A DNA stretch of 64,000 bases, taken from positions 186,001-250,000 of the forward strand of contig NZ_LATZ01000120.1 of the NCBI RefSeq assembly GCF_000981385.1, in the 5' to 3' direction. Shown here one piece after another: positions 17,096-25,533 of this stretch. The stretch is from Bacillus sp. SA1-12 (GTDB lineage Bacteria > Bacillota > Bacilli > Bacillales > Bacillaceae). The notes below the pieces were generated by a model, which ran no database searches, had not been told where the DNA came from, and saw nothing but the letters and a program-made list of their open reading frames with translations. Each line of letters starts with the position of its first letter. Within the stretch, counting starts at the first letter, position 1. A program made the position numbers and the translations under genes.

Positions 17096-17106
17096 AATTT
17101 CACAAA
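17089..17106. promoter_or_regulatory. Perfect 18-base palindrome between adeR and ald
   Basis: TTTGTGAAATTTCACAAA is fully self-complementary, overlaps the adeR stop codon (TGA at 17093) and ends about 100 bases before the ald start. This is a good place for an AdeR activator site. There is no T-run, so terminator function is unlikely. Confidence 0.5.
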
Positions 17107-17204
17107 AAGACGAAAAATCTTTCTCTTTTTTAAACAAAGATGTTTGGAAGCATTCTATTTATACTTTTTAATAAGAAATATAGCTTCTAGGGAGATGGGT
17201 TTTT

Positions 17205-18338
17205 ATGATAATCGGGATTCCAAAAGAAATAAAAAACAATGAAAACCGTGTTGCTCTAACACCAGGCGGAGTAACTCAATTGGTTGCTTGCGGTCATCGT
17301 GTATTAGTCGAAAATAACGCTGGGTTAGGAAGCGGCTTTGAAAATGAAGCATACTTACTAGCAGGCGCAGAAATAATTGAAAAAGCGGCAAACGTTTGGG
17401 AAAAGGCAGAAATGATTATGAAGGTGAAGGAGCCTCTCCCATCAGAATATGGTTATTTCCGTAAAGGACTCGTCTTATTTACGTATTTACATTTAGCAGC
17501 CGAGCCTGCTTTAGCTAAACATCTAAAGAATAAAGGCGTTACAGCCATTGCTTATGAAACAGTGACAGTCAATAAGACATTGCCATTGCTAACTCCAATG
17601 AGTGAGGTTGCGGGCCGAATGGCGGCACAAATCGGGGCGCAATTCCTTGAAAAGCCAAAAGGAGGTAAAGGCATCCTGCTTGCAGGTGTTCCTGGAGTTA
17701 ACCGGGGAAAAGTCACAATCATTGGCGGTGGAGTTGTTGGAACAAACGCAGCGAAAATGGCAATTGGCTTAGGTGCTGATGTAACAATTATCGACTTAAG
17801 TGCGGAGCGTCTGCGTCAATTAGATGATATTTTCGGAACGCAAATCAAAACATTAATGTCAAATCCGGTCAATATTGCTGCAGCTGTAGCTGAAGCAGAT
17901 TTGCTTATATGCGCTGTATTAATTCCTGGCGCAAAGGCTCCAACCTTAGTTACAGAAGAGATGGTAAAGGCCATGAATCCAGGCTCTGTTATTGTTGACG
18001 TGGCCATCGATCAAGGCGGTATTGTGGAAACAGTTGACCATATCACAACACATGATCAACCTACCTATGAAAAACACGGGGTTCTCCACTATGCTGTTGC
18101 TAACATGCCGGGAGCAGTTCCTCGTACATCAACAATTGCCCTTACAAATGTAACAGTTCCATATGCACTGCAAATTGCCAACAAAGGCATTTATCGAGCA
18201 ATAAGTGATAATGAAGCACTTAAAGCGGGTGTAAATGTACTTGCCGGCGAAATAACCTATGAGGCTGTTGCCCATGATCTTGGCTATCTTTACAAAACAG
18301 TTGAAGAAGTATTAGCGAGTGAACACTTAATGTATTAG
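17205..18338 (+). CDS. ald: Alanine dehydrogenase
   Basis: NAD-dependent L-alanine dehydrogenase (L-alanine + NAD+ to pyruvate + NH4+ + NADH), used to catabolise alanine and during sporulation. 377 aa, full length. Family signatures: MIIGIPKEIKNNENRVALTP at the start (Arg15 for pyruvate), KVKEPLPSEY with catalytic Lys (about 74), LHLAAEP with His (about 96), and nucleotide-binding GGGVVGTNAAKMAIGLGADVT (about 174-194). RBS GGGAGATGGG. Single gene with its own terminator, regulated by AdeR. Confidence 0.97.
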   Translation: MIIGIPKEIKNNENRVALTPGGVTQLVACGHRVLVENNAGLGSGFENEAYLLAGAEIIEKAANVWEKAEMIMKVKEPLPSEYGYFRKGLVLFTYLHLAAEPALAKHLKNKGVTAIAYETVTVNKTLPLLTPMSEVAGRMAAQIGAQFLEKPKGGKGILLAGVPGVNRGKVTIIGGGVVGTNAAKMAIGLGADVTIIDLSAERLRQLDDIFGTQIKTLMSNPVNIAAAVAEADLLICAVLIPGAKAPTLVTEEMVKAMNPGSVIVDVAIDQGGIVETVDHITTHDQPTYEKHGVLHYAVANMPGAVPRTSTIALTNVTVPYALQIANKGIYRAISDNEALKAGVNVLAGEITYEAVAHDLGYLYKTVEEVLASEHLMY

Positions 18339-18341
18339 TAT

Positions 18342-18377
18342 AAAAGGAGACAGCTTGTAATAGCCTGTCTCCTTTTT
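18342..18377 (+). terminator. Terminator of ald
   Basis: Stem AAAAGGAGACAG / CTGTCTCCTTTT with T-run. Confidence 0.92.
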
Positions 18378-18412
18378 TGTATATGACGAATAAACAAATG
18401 GAGGTTTCATTT

Positions 18413-18658
18413 ATGTATAATCAACTTTCTAAAGAAGCCAGGAATAGGATGAAAGAAGAAATAAAAAGCTATTTTTACAATGAAAGAGATGAAGAAATCG
18501 GGGAAATCGCTACAGATTCTTTTCTTGAATTTTGCATGGAAAAATTAGGTCCTTACTTTTATAACGAGGGCGTACAGGATGCTATCAAAATTATAAATGA
18601 ACGAAACATGCAGTCTGAAGATGACCTCTATTCACTTAAACGCCCAGTTTCTCGTTAA
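18413..18658 (+). CDS. DUF2164-family protein, 81 aa
   Basis: Small acidic helical protein of the DUF2164 family, with the conserved pattern L-S-x-E...YFxxERDEEIGE and LGPYFYNEGVQDA. Function unknown. The ATG at 18413 is used because TGGAGG lies nine bases upstream; the frame is open back to 18377, inside the ald terminator, which argues against the longer form. No membrane segment. It lies between ald and the YndM-like gene and may be its own transcript. Confidence 0.72.
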   Translation: MYNQLSKEARNRMKEEIKSYFYNERDEEIGEIATDSFLEFCMEKLGPYFYNEGVQDAIKIINERNMQSEDDLYSLKRPVSR

Positions 18659-18731
18659 TGGGTTGCTTTGCTTTTTTTGCATAATTTTTTAACCCTTTTC
18701 AAATAATAAAGAAAAAAGAAGGGTGATTTAG

Positions 18732-19178
18732 ATGCAACATGTAAAAGCATTAATTATTAAAGCTGTCGCGACTTTCGTTCTCCTTTTTGTCATTTTAGGA
18801 ATAGGCTTCGATGTTTCCTTTGGCAATATCCTAGCGATTACATTTTTATTAGGGATTATCTCATACATTCTAGGTGATCTCCTTTTGCTTCCAAGAACAA
18901 GCAATACAACAGCAATTATTTCAGATTTTGCTCTAGCACTGCTCTTAACATGGTTTTACCTCGCAAATATAACCGAAAATGATACAAATGCCTTTATCGC
19001 ATCACTAATAACAGCAGTGGGTGTTGCCTTGTTTGAAGCCTTCTTCCATCGTTATATGAAGGCCAATGTACTGAATAACGTTGAGACGAATGAAAAGCTG
19101 AACAATGTAAGGTATCAGACAGAAGCCTCTGAAGAGCTTACACCAAATCGACGAGAATTGGATAAAGAGGAACGTTAA
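18732..19178 (+). CDS. YndM-like DUF2512 membrane protein
   Basis: 148-residue integral membrane protein with four predicted helices (VKALIIKAVATFVLLFVILG, ILAITFLLGIISYILGD, TTAIISDFALALLLTWFYLA, FIASLITAVGVALFEAFFH) and a charged cytoplasmic tail. The pattern IIxDFxLAxxxxW fits DUF2512 (B. subtilis YndM). Function unknown. The RBS AAGAAGGGTGATTT precedes the ATG, and a terminator follows. Confidence 0.75.
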   Translation: MQHVKALIIKAVATFVLLFVILGIGFDVSFGNILAITFLLGIISYILGDLLLLPRTSNTTAIISDFALALLLTWFYLANITENDTNAFIASLITAVGVALFEAFFHRYMKANVLNNVETNEKLNNVRYQTEASEELTPNRRELDKEER

Positions 19179-19181
19179 GGG

Positions 19182-19206
19182 AAAAGCGTCTTTGAGACGC
19201 TTTTTT
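19182..19206 (+). terminator. Terminator of the YndM-like gene
   Basis: Stem AAAAGCGTCT / AGACGCTTTT with T-run. Confidence 0.9.
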
Positions 19207-19214
19207 GTTTTAAT

Positions 19215-19410
19215 ACCAGCAGATAAATGGGGAAAACCTGAAAATTGGCGGATTCGCTTATATATTACGAATTCGCCGATAATTGTCGAACTCGCTGAAT
19301 GGTTCTGGGAAGGTGCTGAAATATTGGGTCAAACCGCCGATATTTTATTAGGGAACGCTGATAAATGGAGAAATAACGCTGATATAATCTAAAGTCGCCG
19401 AAAAATTAAA
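19215..19410. repeat. Degenerate ~20-base periodic repeat (core GCYGATA)
   Basis: Eight or nine imperfect units spaced 19-23 bases apart, each with a core like CGCCGATA, CGCTGATA or TGCTGAAA followed by A/T and GG. Clear cores lie near 19276, 19293, 19318, 19341, 19360, 19380 and 19397. An open frame runs through it but it has no ribosome binding site and looks like repeat by-product. Function unknown. Confidence 0.55.
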
Positions 19411-19412
19411 AA

Positions 19413-19437
19413 ACGTCCCTGCCTCTTGCAGGAACGT
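19413..19437 (-). terminator. Terminator of the methyltransferase gene
   Basis: Minus strand ACGTTCCTG / CAGGGACGT followed by a T-run. Confidence 0.85.
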
Positions 19438-19449
19438 ATAAGCTAACTT

Positions 19450-20184
19450 TTACTTTTCAGCTGAGATCATTAAAAACATCGGTCTACGGAGTTCATCTTT
19501 CATTTCAGGATTATTCTTTAACATTTCGTCAGATGGAATTGGTTCCTTTACTGCTTTAATACGAAATCCGGCATTAATTAAAGTATTTACATAGGTTGAC
19601 AGTGTACGATGGTATTTAATAACGTTTTCTGTCAGAAATGTTGTTTCGCGGTTTCCCTCTGACTGATAATCATCAACAGCCCAATGCAGCTTGTTTCCTT
19701 GTACATCATAATACCAATCTTGTTCATTACGTGAAGTGAAGATTGGATGTTCTACTGAGAAAACAAAAGAACCATTAGGCTTTAGACAATCATAGACCTT
19801 TGTGCAGATTGATTCAAATGACTCAATATAGTGAAAAGCCAATGAGCTGATAACCACATCAAATTGTGATTCTGAAAAATGAATATCCTCAATTGGTAAT
19901 TTCATATATGAAATTAGAGGGTCATCCGTTTTTTCACGCGCTTTTTGAAGCATTTTTTCAGATATATCGATTCCAATAACAGAACTTGCTTGTTGTTCAC
20001 GGGCATAGCGGCAATGCCAACCGTAACCGCAGCCTAAATCAAGTATACTTTTATCTCTCAAATCTGGCAAAAGCTCTTTTAATACATGCCATTCGCCTGC
20101 ACCTTTAAGTCCCTTAACTGAACGTGGCATTTTTTCATATTTAGAAAAGAAAATTTCATCATCATACTTATTTTGCTTCATCAT
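19450..20184 (-). CDS. Class I SAM-dependent methyltransferase
   Basis: Methyltransferase_11/25-type enzyme of 244 aa. SAM-binding motif I ILDLGCGYGWHCRYA (about 44-58), motif II VIGIDISEKML, and the post-motif DVVISSLAFHYIE (about 105-117). The C-terminal EHPIFTSRNEQDWYYD region is shared by small-molecule methyltransferases in Bacillaceae. Substrate unknown. RBS AAGGAGATG before ATG. It is a single gene with terminators on both sides. Confidence 0.82.
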   Translation of the reverse strand: MMKQNKYDDEIFFSKYEKMPRSVKGLKGAGEWHVLKELLPDLRDKSILDLGCGYGWHCRYAREQQASSVIGIDISEKMLQKAREKTDDPLISYMKLPIEDIHFSESQFDVVISSLAFHYIESFESICTKVYDCLKPNGSFVFSVEHPIFTSRNEQDWYYDVQGNKLHWAVDDYQSEGNRETTFLTENVIKYHRTLSTYVNTLINAGFRIKAVKEPIPSDEMLKNNPEMKDELRRPMFLMISAEK

Positions 20185-20207
20185 TTAACATCTCCTTAAT
20201 TAAGTTA

Positions 20208-20243
20208 GCCTCCTAAAAACTAAACAACAACTTTTTAGGAGGC
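20208..20243 (-). terminator. Hairpin after the GrpB fragment
   Basis: Stem GCCTCCTAAAAA / TTTTTAGGAGGC, 12 perfect base pairs. It lies between the grpB remnant and the methyltransferase gene; no long T-run, so termination is plausible but not certain. Confidence 0.55.
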
Positions 20244-20289
20244 GATCTATCTCCTTCTAACCATTTCTTTCACCTCTATAAAAATATTA

Positions 20290-20658
20290 CTATTTATTTT
20301 TTTGTCTCCATTCCATTGCCTTCCGTTCCAAATTTTTCACAAAATTATCTTTACCAGCACTATAGCCTGCAATGTCATTAGGGAACTCTTTGGCAAGACG
20401 TTCCTTCAATTCGCCATAGGTATGCGCTTCTTTTTTATGAGATTTTAAGTAATCACGAACAGCTAAATGGCGTTCAATTTCATATTCGTTGTCATGTTGA
20501 AAAACATGTACTTGATGTGTCCGATTTTCCCCGCCTTTTCGAAAATACCTTCTTCCTTTCATCCCAAATTCCCCAAGGGATTCATAACCTATTTCAATCA
20601 TCTTTGAATCATACATATCAACCATTTCAATCTGTTTAACTTCCTCAGTTAGATACAT
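20290..20658 (-). pseudogene. GrpB-family protein, N-terminally truncated
   Basis: 122 residues corresponding to the C-terminal two thirds of a GrpB (UPF0157) nucleotidyltransferase-fold protein: IGYESLGEFGMKGRRYFRKG, HQVHVFQHDNEYEIERHLAVRDYL and the C-terminal AYSxxKxxFV-like GYSAGKDNFVKNLE. GrpB proteins are about 170 aa, and the N-terminus with the IGSTSVPGLxAKP motif is missing. No trace of it is found upstream, where the IS110 element begins about 100 bases away. Probably a deletion linked to that insertion. Confidence 0.7.
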
Positions 20659-20814
20659 TTATCTTTCGAATACTCACTTATTCGCAGGATTTCAAACCAC
20701 TTGATCGAACAATAACGGATGAATGGAATTAATTTTGATACTTTGGCTACATGAAGGCATGCGGAAATAGAAAGGTAGAAATAACTCCAATTATTACCAT
20801 ATTATGCACGCATT

Positions 20815-20965
20815 CTCCATGCCGCCCCTGGAGGCTATCCCTCCCATGTCTCAACGGGTCTAAGCCCTCTCATTCCTTCGTCATGCCTATCCAAGGGGTG
20901 GAGGCCGGTTTTGCTAACGGAACGGGTCGGTGCCCTTGGGTTAAACACATCCAGTACTCCGTGCT
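20815..20965 (-). ncRNA. Candidate bridge RNA of the IS110 element
   Basis: GC-rich non-coding block downstream of the transposase. On the minus strand CCAAGGG / CCCCTTGG can close an internal loop containing TCCGTTAGCA, and a second arm is closed by GGCTTAGA.../...GGATAGCC. The loop 10-mer TGCTAACGGA (20912-20921 plus) recurs exactly at the other edge of the element (22432-22441), as expected for a donor-guide match. Bridge RNAs lie 5' in IS110-group and 3' in IS1111-group elements; this would be the latter arrangement. Confidence 0.42.
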
Positions 20966-21052
20966 TTCTTTGAGATCCTACGAATAAGGCAACATTCGAT
21001 AAAATACTAATCTAAATATTAATTGATAGGTATTTAATTTATAAAGATACAG

Positions 21053-22327
21053 TTATGCTGCTAATGGTGTTAAAGGTTGTACTTTTCTAGGACAATAAGA
21101 TTCATTACGTCGGGCCATTCCTACTAATATTCTTGCAAGTTTACCAATCAGTTTCATAATTGATTTCATTTTCTTCATTTTTTTTACTTTTACATTGTTG
21201 GAGTGAAGCTCCTTGAACTCGGGATTGTTCATGACAAGACTCATTGTCGCTAAATACAAGAAACGCCGCAGTCTGGATCTCCCACGTTTAGAAAGAACGA
21301 TTTGTCCTTTCCATTTACCCGAGCTAGCCTCTGCTAGATGTAATCCTCCATGTCGTAATAGAGAGTTACCATGGGCGAAACCACTTAAATCTCCTGCTTC
21401 TCCTAAAATTCCTGCTAATGTTATTTCACTAATTCCTTTAATGGCAAGTAATTTTCTTGCGAAAGGAATTTGTTTGAGTACGTCAGTAACTTCTTTTTCG
21501 ACTCTTTCGAGTTGGGCTGTAGCGAGATCAAATTCTTCAAGTAATTGTTCTAAGTGTAGTTTATAAGCATCATGTGCTTGGTGACTACCAACAGAATGTT
21601 TGGCTAATTCTATTAGTAACTGTGCTTTTTTAAAGCCAGCGTGTCGCTTCATCAGTGTTTTCCAACCTTTTACTATATCCTGTGCTTCCATGGAACGTAG
21701 TTCCCTAGGTGTAGGAAATAAGCGAAGAGTTGCGATTGCCCCTTTGCCTTTGAAGTCTTTAAATACCTGTCGAAGTTCAGGGAAGACAATATCTACCCAA
21801 CGATTTATTTGGTTTATGGAACTGACGAGCCGTTTAACAATCACGTCACGGTTAGCCATTAATACTCGAAGTTTTTCGAAAGGTTCTGAAGTGGGACGAA
21901 TAAAGGCATAGTAGCCATTCTTCACCATATCAGCGATGACGAGAGCGTCTTTTTTATCACTTTTGGATTGGGTGTTATCTCGGTTTTCCTTATTCTTTTT
22001 TACAAGGTGAGGATTAACTGATACGACATCAATGTTTTGTTCGTATAGCCATTTCGATAAGTTAATCCAGTAATGTCCGGTAGGCTCCATACCAACTATT
22101 GCTTTATCAAAATTTTTTACAGCTTTTAATCCTTTGATCCATTCTAGTAACCTAGTAAAGCCCACTTCATTATTTTCGAAAGAAAGAGGATTACCAACCA
22201 CAATACCACGATAATTAACAGCTCGAGCTACATGGACTTGTTGTGCAATATCAACTCCGACAACGAGATGACGGTCTGAGATTCTTTCAATAAGTTGATT
22301 TTATTTGTCTTGCATTTTATACTTCAT
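21053..22327 (-). pseudogene. IS110-family transposase with early nonsense codon
   Basis: DEDD/Tnp-Ser transposase (about 424 codons). The frame begins at ATG 22327 (MKYKMQDK) but codon 9 is TAA (22301-22303), and no ATG, GTG or TTG follows before the first catalytic Asp in VVGVDIAQQ. The next start (GTG, 22201) would lack that domain edge. The rest is intact: GMEPTGHYW, NPHLVKKNKENRDNTQSKSD with KKDA, and C-terminal Tnp_20 domain with GISEITLAGILGEAGD, LRHGGL and SKRGRSRLRRFLY. Probably inactive unless the stop is read through or is a sequencing error. Confidence 0.85.
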
Positions 22328-22580
22328 AGTAGAGCTTCCTCCTTAAGATTTGGGTTTAGAGTGGTGTCTATATTCAATCTTACTGAGGAGCTCTTTTTTT
22401 ATCAAAGTCAATAATTTACTCTCTACAGGAATGCTAACGGAGTGCTTTCCTTTAAGATTCAGGCTGCCATTTCGGTGGCTTTTTCTTATTTAACTAAGAA
22501 GCAGGTTTGTTGAAGAAGGATTAAGTATATTACTAGGAGAATTTAAATATATAAGCTTAATAATTGGAGGAAGTAATAGG

Positions 22581-22787
22581 TTGAAACAAGTTTTTTCAAG
22601 ATTTTCGCATTGGTTAGCACTATTAATTATCGGTTTTAGCTTTTTTACGATGTTTATTAATTTTAAAGTTATCCAACTCGATGTTTTAGCTGTAATAATG
22701 GGTGGTATTGGACTTCTATCCGTTGGTTATCTTACTTTTGCTGTGGAAAAAAAAATAAAGAACCAAAGAAATGACTTATTTTTATGA
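22581..22787 (+). CDS. Small two-helix membrane protein, 68 aa
   Basis: TTG start, with TTGGAGGAAG nine bases upstream. Two hydrophobic helices: WLALLIIGFSFFTMFINF and VLAVIMGGIGLLSVGYLTF, with a short basic end (EKKIKNQRND). Family not recognised. It is flanked on both sides by hairpin plus TTGAACTAA-type repeats (22490 and 22817), so it looks like one unit of the cassette-like series. Confidence 0.6.
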   Translation: MKQVFSRFSHWLALLIIGFSFFTMFINFKVIQLDVLAVIMGGIGLLSVGYLTFAVEKKIKNQRNDLFL

Positions 22788-22790
22788 AGA

Positions 22791-22830
22791 GAGGTGTTGC
22801 AGCATCTCCTTTTTTATTGAACTAAGAAAC
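22791..22830 (+). terminator. Terminator plus cassette-repeat half
   Basis: GAGGTG-TTGCAG-CATCTC followed by T6 and ATTGAACTAAGAAAC, the left half of the recurrent motif. Confidence 0.7.
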
Positions 22831-22855
22831 ATAAATGACTTATTTAGATAAAAAT

Positions 22856-22897
22856 AAATCTCAATTTCTCACTTTTGACACTGAGAGATTGAGATTT
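22856..22897 (-). terminator. Terminator downstream of the DUF3231 gene
   Basis: Arms AAATCTCAATTTCTCA and TGAGAGATTGAGATTT with a 10-base loop, then T-rich sequence on the minus strand. Confidence 0.8.
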
Positions 22898-22901
22898 TAA
22901 A

Positions 22902-22985
22902 TACTGGAATATCCATAATGGTATAAATCCTCATTTGCAATACTCCAAAGGGCCTTCTCCATTCGTACTTCCCTTGACATTGCAT
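22902..22985 (-). pseudogene. Possible gene remnant (27 codons)
   Basis: Minus-strand reading gives MSREVRMEKALWSIA then unrelated residues and a stop. The opening resembles the N-terminus of small Bacillus membrane proteins that continue SIALPGFGQ. Without the rest this is only a suggestive fragment downstream of the DUF3231 gene. Confidence 0.2.
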
Positions 22986-23996
22986 TCACTGCTTATTAGC
23001 TAACTGATCCCGATCTGGTGCTTGTGGTGGTTGCTCGAGCCAACCGTTATCAATCATTATATTGGCTCCATCTTCTGCATATTGTGCAATTTCCGCCATT
23101 AATCGAGGATAAAGAACTCCTAAATCGTGTCTTGCACTTGTTCCAAGACTAGCCCCATAATGGGTGATTCCTATCGAAATTAACGCTGTTACATGGTACA
23201 TCATCAGTTTATCGGAAAATGGGGCAACCGTTGAATCTGTTGCTTCAGCATCCCATTTACTAGCTGGAGGCAGGTGATCCTCACTTAATACAGAGCCGAA
23301 AATTTCAATATGTTTGGCTGAAATGTCTCTTCCTCTTATCATAAAGGTACGAACATCTTCAGACCTCGCTACTTGACTAAATCCCGTGACCAGTGCTTCT
23401 CCTAATATATTTCGTATCATACTAAAATAGATATTCGAAATTTCAATTGCATTAAGAGGTCTACGCCTGCCAAACCAACCGGCTAAATAACTTTGTTTTT
23501 GAACGTATTGAACCTGTTTTGGTTTTGGAATATGCGGAGATCTCGTATGGTTTCCCTTTGATAGTAATACATGTAATGCTTTGTTAAATAGTTGCGTGTA
23601 TTCAGATAGACAGTTGGTGAAATATTGACTTTGGTCTAATCGAGAAGAATTTGCTAAAGCCATCCCATATGATTCAATTCCGATTTTACCCATGTTGTGA
23701 ATGTATGTCAGATAGAAGGTATCCGTATATAAAGGAGGGGCTTGTAAATTAAGATCCTCATTTTCGTTAAATCCATCCGGAATAGGAAGTTGTTCTTCGT
23801 TAAACATAGCAACTAATTGTTGAACATGTGATTGAGATAACTGTAACGCAAATTCTAAAACGGCACGAATTTCTGTATCTTTAACGGTAGCTAGAGCATA
23901 TTTAAGAACACAAATGACCATCGTATCATTTTGGTACGCCGTCCAAAGATTTGCCATTTCTGCAGATGTTAAATCAACATGATGTTCTGTTTGCAT
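22986..23996 (-). CDS. DUF3231-family protein
   Basis: 336 aa, made of two tandem DUF3231 repeats (about 8-165 and 180-330), each a four-helix, ferritin-like bundle: LTSAEMANLWTAYQNDTM in the first, LNAIEISNIYFSMIRNILGEALV in the second, each with the late motif GxxLxxSxRxDLxxxY-like (GMALANSSRLDQSQYF; GASLGTSARHDLGVLY). Function unknown; common in spore-forming Bacilli. ATG follows TTGGAGGAAATTCG. Monocistronic. Confidence 0.88.
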   Translation of the reverse strand: MQTEHHVDLTSAEMANLWTAYQNDTMVICVLKYALATVKDTEIRAVLEFALQLSQSHVQQLVAMFNEEQLPIPDGFNENEDLNLQAPPLYTDTFYLTYIHNMGKIGIESYGMALANSSRLDQSQYFTNCLSEYTQLFNKALHVLLSKGNHTRSPHIPKPKQVQYVQKQSYLAGWFGRRRPLNAIEISNIYFSMIRNILGEALVTGFSQVARSEDVRTFMIRGRDISAKHIEIFGSVLSEDHLPPASKWDAEATDSTVAPFSDKLMMYHVTALISIGITHYGASLGTSARHDLGVLYPRLMAEIAQYAEDGANIMIDNGWLEQPPQAPDRDQLANKQ

Positions 23997-24423
23997 CGAA
24001 TTTCCTCCAATTTTTAATTGCTAGCAATAATTTCTCCAATATTAAATTTAATATGTATAATTAGGCTGACTAATTTCGAGAAAACTAGCTTATGTTAGTT
24101 TAATTACAAAGCTTCAGTTAGAATAAGTTTTAAAGCTAATTGTTTGCATAAATACTAGTTAATATGAGCTTTTTGTTTATTCAAGAAAAGAGCGCTTTTC
24201 TTTAGTAAAAAGGCGTCTATTTGACATGACCCTACACATTAAGGGATTAGATTTTGTTAAGGTTAATAAATTTGTGAAGATTTTCACTTAAACTAATGGG
24301 TGTTTGAGTAAAAAAGGAGTTGTTGCTGCAACTCTTTTTTTATTGAACTAAAGGAGTAGGTTAGCTCAATAAGGTATACACAAAAACCTAGCTTTATTGG
24401 CTAGGTTTTTGTGATATTAGATA
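23997..24423. other. Intergenic region with two terminators and a cassette-like repeat
   Basis: No ORF with a ribosome binding site. Hairpin GAGTTG-TTGCTG-CAACTC with T7 (24317-24341), then the best preserved cassette-repeat copy TTGAACTAA...TTAGCTCAA (24343-24369), then the terminator at 24380. The remaining AT-rich part is the upstream region of the DUF3231 gene. Confidence 0.6.
24380..24412 (-). terminator. Terminator of the nitronate monooxygenase gene
   Basis: Perfect 13-base stem ACAAAAACCTAGC / GCTAGGTTTTTGT, bidirectional. Confidence 0.9.
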
Positions 24424-25509
24424 TTACCTCGCGTCCATTGAACATAATTTTTTTGCTTCTGTAATAATATTTTTAATGAATATCTCAACGGTTTGATTTT
24501 GGGCTAATCGTGGGCTTTGACCAGCCCAAAGTGACATAAAGTCTGGATTGTTTTGTACAGTAGAAGTTTTTCTTATATCTTGAGTAAGTGTATTTTGAAC
24601 AGGAAAATCTGGTAAAAATGTTTCGTGTTTCTGCATTTCTAAAATAAATTTATTTTTAATTCCTCTTGCCCATTTACCGGAAAATGAACGAGTTAAAACA
24701 GTGTGATCTTCGTTTGAATTAAGGATTGCCTCTTTATGAACCTGATGTGCACCACTTTCAACACAAGTCAAGAAAGCAGTACCCATTTGTACACCCTTTG
24801 CCCCTAAGCAAATAGAAGCCATCAATCCTCGTCCATCCATAATTCCTCCCGCAGCAATAACAGGAATGTTTACATTGTCAACCACCTGTGGGATTAGTGA
24901 CATTAAACCAACTAAACTTTCCTGATTCCCATCGATAAAGCTCCCGCGATGTCCTCCAGCTTCACTGCCTTGAACAACGACAAGATCCATTCCTGCTTTT
25001 TCATTTTCAACTGCTTCTCCCACAGTGGTGGCTGTTCCTATCAGGATCATATTATTTTTCTTTAATTCAGCCATCACTTCCTTAGAAGGGATCCCAAATG
25101 TAAAAGAACAAATAGTTACATTTTCTTCAATTAACACATTGATTTGCTCAATAAATGTTTCATAGACATGTTTAAATCTAGTAATTTCAAAACAATCTTT
25201 TCGAGGTAAATTCAATTGCTCACGAATAGGGTTTAATATCTCGTTAATTGATTTCACTTCATCGTCTATAACATCATATTCTTCAGGAACAAATAGATTT
25301 ATGCCAAAAGGGTTTGATGTTAAATGTTTTATTTCCTGGATTTGTTCTCGCATTTGACCAGGTGTCATATAGCCTGCACCAATCATTCCTAGACCTCCGG
25401 CATTTGAAACTTCAGCCACTAATTTCGAAGTTGTTACTCCGCCAGCCATTGGAGCTTGTATAATCGGATACTCAATTTTTAAAAGTTCAGTCATATGATT
25501 ATTTAACAT
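24424..25509 (-). CDS. Nitronate monooxygenase / NAD(P)H-dependent flavin oxidoreductase
   Basis: FMN-dependent TIM-barrel enzyme of the 2-nitropropane dioxygenase family, 361 aa. Landmarks: YPIIQAPMAGGVTTSKLVAEVSNAGGLGMIGAGYM (FMN site, residues 14-48), GTATTVGEA, VVVQGSEAGGHRG (about 178-190, with the conserved His), and IPVIAAGGIMDGRGLMASICLGAKGVQMGTAFL (phosphate binding, about 213-245). Some family members act on propionate 3-nitronate, others are quinone reductases. It lies just downstream of the MFS gene and is probably co-transcribed with it under the divergent LysR regulator. Confidence 0.88.
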   Translation of the reverse strand: MLNNHMTELLKIEYPIIQAPMAGGVTTSKLVAEVSNAGGLGMIGAGYMTPGQMREQIQEIKHLTSNPFGINLFVPEEYDVIDDEVKSINEILNPIREQLNLPRKDCFEITRFKHVYETFIEQINVLIEENVTICSFTFGIPSKEVMAELKKNNMILIGTATTVGEAVENEKAGMDLVVVQGSEAGGHRGSFIDGNQESLVGLMSLIPQVVDNVNIPVIAAGGIMDGRGLMASICLGAKGVQMGTAFLTCVESGAHQVHKEAILNSNEDHTVLTRSFSGKWARGIKNKFILEMQKHETFLPDFPVQNTLTQDIRKTSTVQNNPDFMSLWAGQSPRLAQNQTVEIFIKNIITEAKKLCSMDAR

Positions 25510-25533
25510 AATTTCACACCTCGTAATTCATTT

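Larger units (their letters stand above)
20750..22450 (-). mobile_element. IS110-family insertion sequence
   Basis: Contains an IS110-type transposase on the minus strand, about 125 non-coding bases upstream and about 300 downstream. No long terminal inverted repeats are visible, which is normal for the family. Ends are approximate: an inverted pair GCTAACGGAGTGC (22433-22445) and GTACTCCGTGC (20954-20964) may be subterminal repeats, but the GC-rich RNA-like block lies just outside the latter. Confidence 0.75.

Noticed and set aside
19192..19392. 66-codon ORF across the GCYGATA repeat
   Set aside because: Begins in a terminator stem, has no ribosome binding site, and its composition reflects the DNA repeat.
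20751..20987. 78-codon ORF in the IS110 flank
   Set aside because: Overlaps the GC-rich structured block on the strand opposite the transposase; no family resemblance or ribosome binding site. A non-coding RNA explains the composition better.
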